Shown here piece after piece: positions 44,784 to 45,669 of a stretch of 45,669 bases of DNA. The stretch's first letter is position 1; every line of letters starts with the position of its first letter. Source of the stretch: Pseudomonadota bacterium (GTDB lineage: Bacteria > Myxococcota > Myxococcia > Myxococcales > Anaeromyxobacteraceae); the NCBI GenBank assembly GCA_023428085.1, contig JAEYZK010000100.1, forward strand, positions 1-45,669, written 5' to 3'. A program made the position numbers and the translations under genes. Under the pieces are notes generated by a model. That model worked only from the letters and a program-made list of their open reading frames with translations. It did not search any database and was not told the origin of the DNA.

Positions 44784-45575
44784 CTAACTCTTCCTCGCTC
44801 CGCTTGTCGCCGCAGCCGGCTCCGCAGCCTGCCGGCGTCGCATCCGGAAGCTCTTCCCCTTGGTCGTGATCACGGTGGCGTGGTGGGCGAGGCGGTCGAG
44901 GAGCGCGGTCGTGAGCTTCTCGTCCCCGCCGAAGACCTTCGGCCACTCGCTGAAGGCGAGGTTGCTCGTCACGAGGATCGACCTTCGCTCGTACCGGTCC
45001 GCGACGAGGTTGAAGAGCAGCTCGCCACCGGTTCGGTCGAACGGCACGAAACCCAGCTCATCGAGGATGAGCAGGTCGACGCGGTTCATCTTCCGCTGCA
45101 GGCGCGTGAGCTCGCGTCTGTCGCGAGCCTCGAGCAACGCCTGGACGAGGTCCGCGGCGCGCCAGAAGGCGACGCGCCGGCGTTGACGTGCCGCCTCCAG
45201 CCCGAGCGCGATGGCCAGGTGCGTCTTCCCGGTGCCGATGGGGCCGGCGAAGATGAGGTTCTGCGCCTCCTCGATCCAGCGTCCACGCGCCAGGTCCGAG
45301 AGCTGCGCGGGGTCGATGCCCTCGGACGCCTTGAAGTCGAAGGTGTCGAGGGTCTTCGCCTCCGGAAACCGGGCGTCGCGGACGCGCTGGCGGATCGCGG
45401 AGTCGGCGCGTGACTGGACCTCCACCGCGAGCACTTCGTGGAGGTACTCCTCGTGCGTCCAGTGCTCCTCGCGCGCCTGCCGGGCGAGCGCCTCGTACGC
45501 GCGGAGCAGGCCGGGCATCTTGAGAGAGCGCGCCTGCGCCTTGACGACGTCTGCGGCGACGACCGCGCGGCTCAC
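44784..45575 (-). CDS. istB: IS21 helper ATPase IstB
   Basis: A 263-residue AAA+ ATPase of the IstB/DnaC type that assists the IstA transposase in target capture and strand transfer. Walker A is GPIGTGKTH at 111-119 and Walker B VDLLILDELGF at 166-176. The conserved family motifs FNLVADRYERRSILVTSNL (sensor 1) and the C-terminal HHATVITTKGKSFRMR are present. The N-terminal helical domain (about 1-85) includes RAYEALARQA and EVQSRADSAI. The start is GTG 45575, overlapping the istA stop by four bases, as is usual for this family. The length is normal and no key motif is missing, so it is probably functional if istA is intact. Confidence 0.96.
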   Translation of the reverse strand: MSRAVVAADVVKAQARSLKMPGLLRAYEALARQAREEHWTHEEYLHEVLAVEVQSRADSAIRQRVRDARFPEAKTLDTFDFKASEGIDPAQLSDLARGRWIEEAQNLIFAGPIGTGKTHLAIALGLEAARQRRRVAFWRAADLVQALLEARDRRELTRLQRKMNRVDLLILDELGFVPFDRTGGELLFNLVADRYERRSILVTSNLAFSEWPKVFGGDEKLTTALLDRLAHHATVITTKGKSFRMRRRQAAEPAAATSGARKS

Positions 45576-45669
45576 TGGTCACCTCCGAGCAGTGCGTCGA
45601 AGTCGGCCGCGGACGCGGCGGCGACCTCCACGTTCCGCAGCGCGGCGGGGAGGCCGTCCGGCGCGACCG
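45572..45669 (-). CDS. istA: IS21 transposase IstA, C-terminal end only
   Basis: The last 31 residues and stop of an open frame directly upstream of istB, ending SAADFDALLGGDQ with stop at 45572-45574. The GTGA overlap with istB and the position identify it as the end of IstA; the catalytic core is outside the window, so family motifs cannot be checked. The tail resembles the acidic, Leu-rich ends common in IstA proteins. Confidence 0.8.
   Translation of the reverse strand, partial: VAPDGLPAALRNVEVAAASAADFDALLGGDQ

Larger units (their letters stand above)
44718..45669 (-). mobile_element. IS21-family insertion sequence, istB-side end (rest outside window)
   Basis: The element comprises terminal repeats, istB and the last codons of istA, in the standard reverse order. 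The other end and most of istA lie beyond the right edge, so target-site duplication cannot be checked. It begins within about a dozen bases of the immunity-candidate stop. The exact outer terminus is uncertain by a few bases. Confidence 0.85.

Overview
The window is very GC-rich chromosomal DNA with tightly packed genes and strong third-position G/C bias. This composition, the many two-component and lipoprotein genes, and the giant YD-repeat and Ig-fold proteins suggest a Myxococcota (deltaproteobacterial) genome such as Anaeromyxobacter. That assignment is inference from style; no rRNA or other marker gene is present. I saw no tRNA, rRNA or CRISPR array.

Left part (1-13.4 kb): mostly housekeeping and accessory genes. 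In order: an ABC-transporter ATPase cut by the window edge; hflC and hflK (4-bp overlap, reverse strand); a small two-helix membrane protein; a divergent membrane-bound hybrid histidine kinase; a YjbR-like protein; a zinc alcohol dehydrogenase; a convergent MgtC/SapB gene with an overlapping small membrane gene; a soluble PAS-GAF histidine kinase; and a cupin. Next comes a toxin-antitoxin pair, with an excisionase-like HTH antitoxin followed by a PIN-domain toxin. The toxin's tail runs antisense through the remnant of an unrelated antidote gene. Last is a SurA/PpiC-type lipoprotein foldase on the reverse strand.

Centre and right (13.4-44.7 kb): a forward-strand block dominated by two giant genes overlapping by 4 bp. 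The first encodes a 6,251-residue Sec-exported mosaic. It has an HExxH zincin-like head, a squalene-cyclase-like toroid, at least six CARDB domains, FlgD-like Ig domains, two beta-propellers, FN3 domains (one split by a discoidin-like insert), eleven tandem ~79-residue Ig repeats, and a GATase-like tail. The second encodes a 3,885-residue Sec-exported protein with a transglutaminase-like domain lacking the catalytic Cys, invasin-type Ig domains, a long YD/RHS barrel, and a variable C-terminal tip. Eight bases downstream is a 121-residue gene in the position of an immunity protein. The simplest reading is an operon for a very large secreted RHS polymorphic toxin with an even larger co-translated partner that could anchor, process or deliver it.

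Right edge (44.7-45.7 kb): one end of an IS21-family element (tandem 24-bp terminal repeats, istB and the end of istA) directly after the immunity candidate. The element may have interrupted or trimmed a longer toxin/immunity array.
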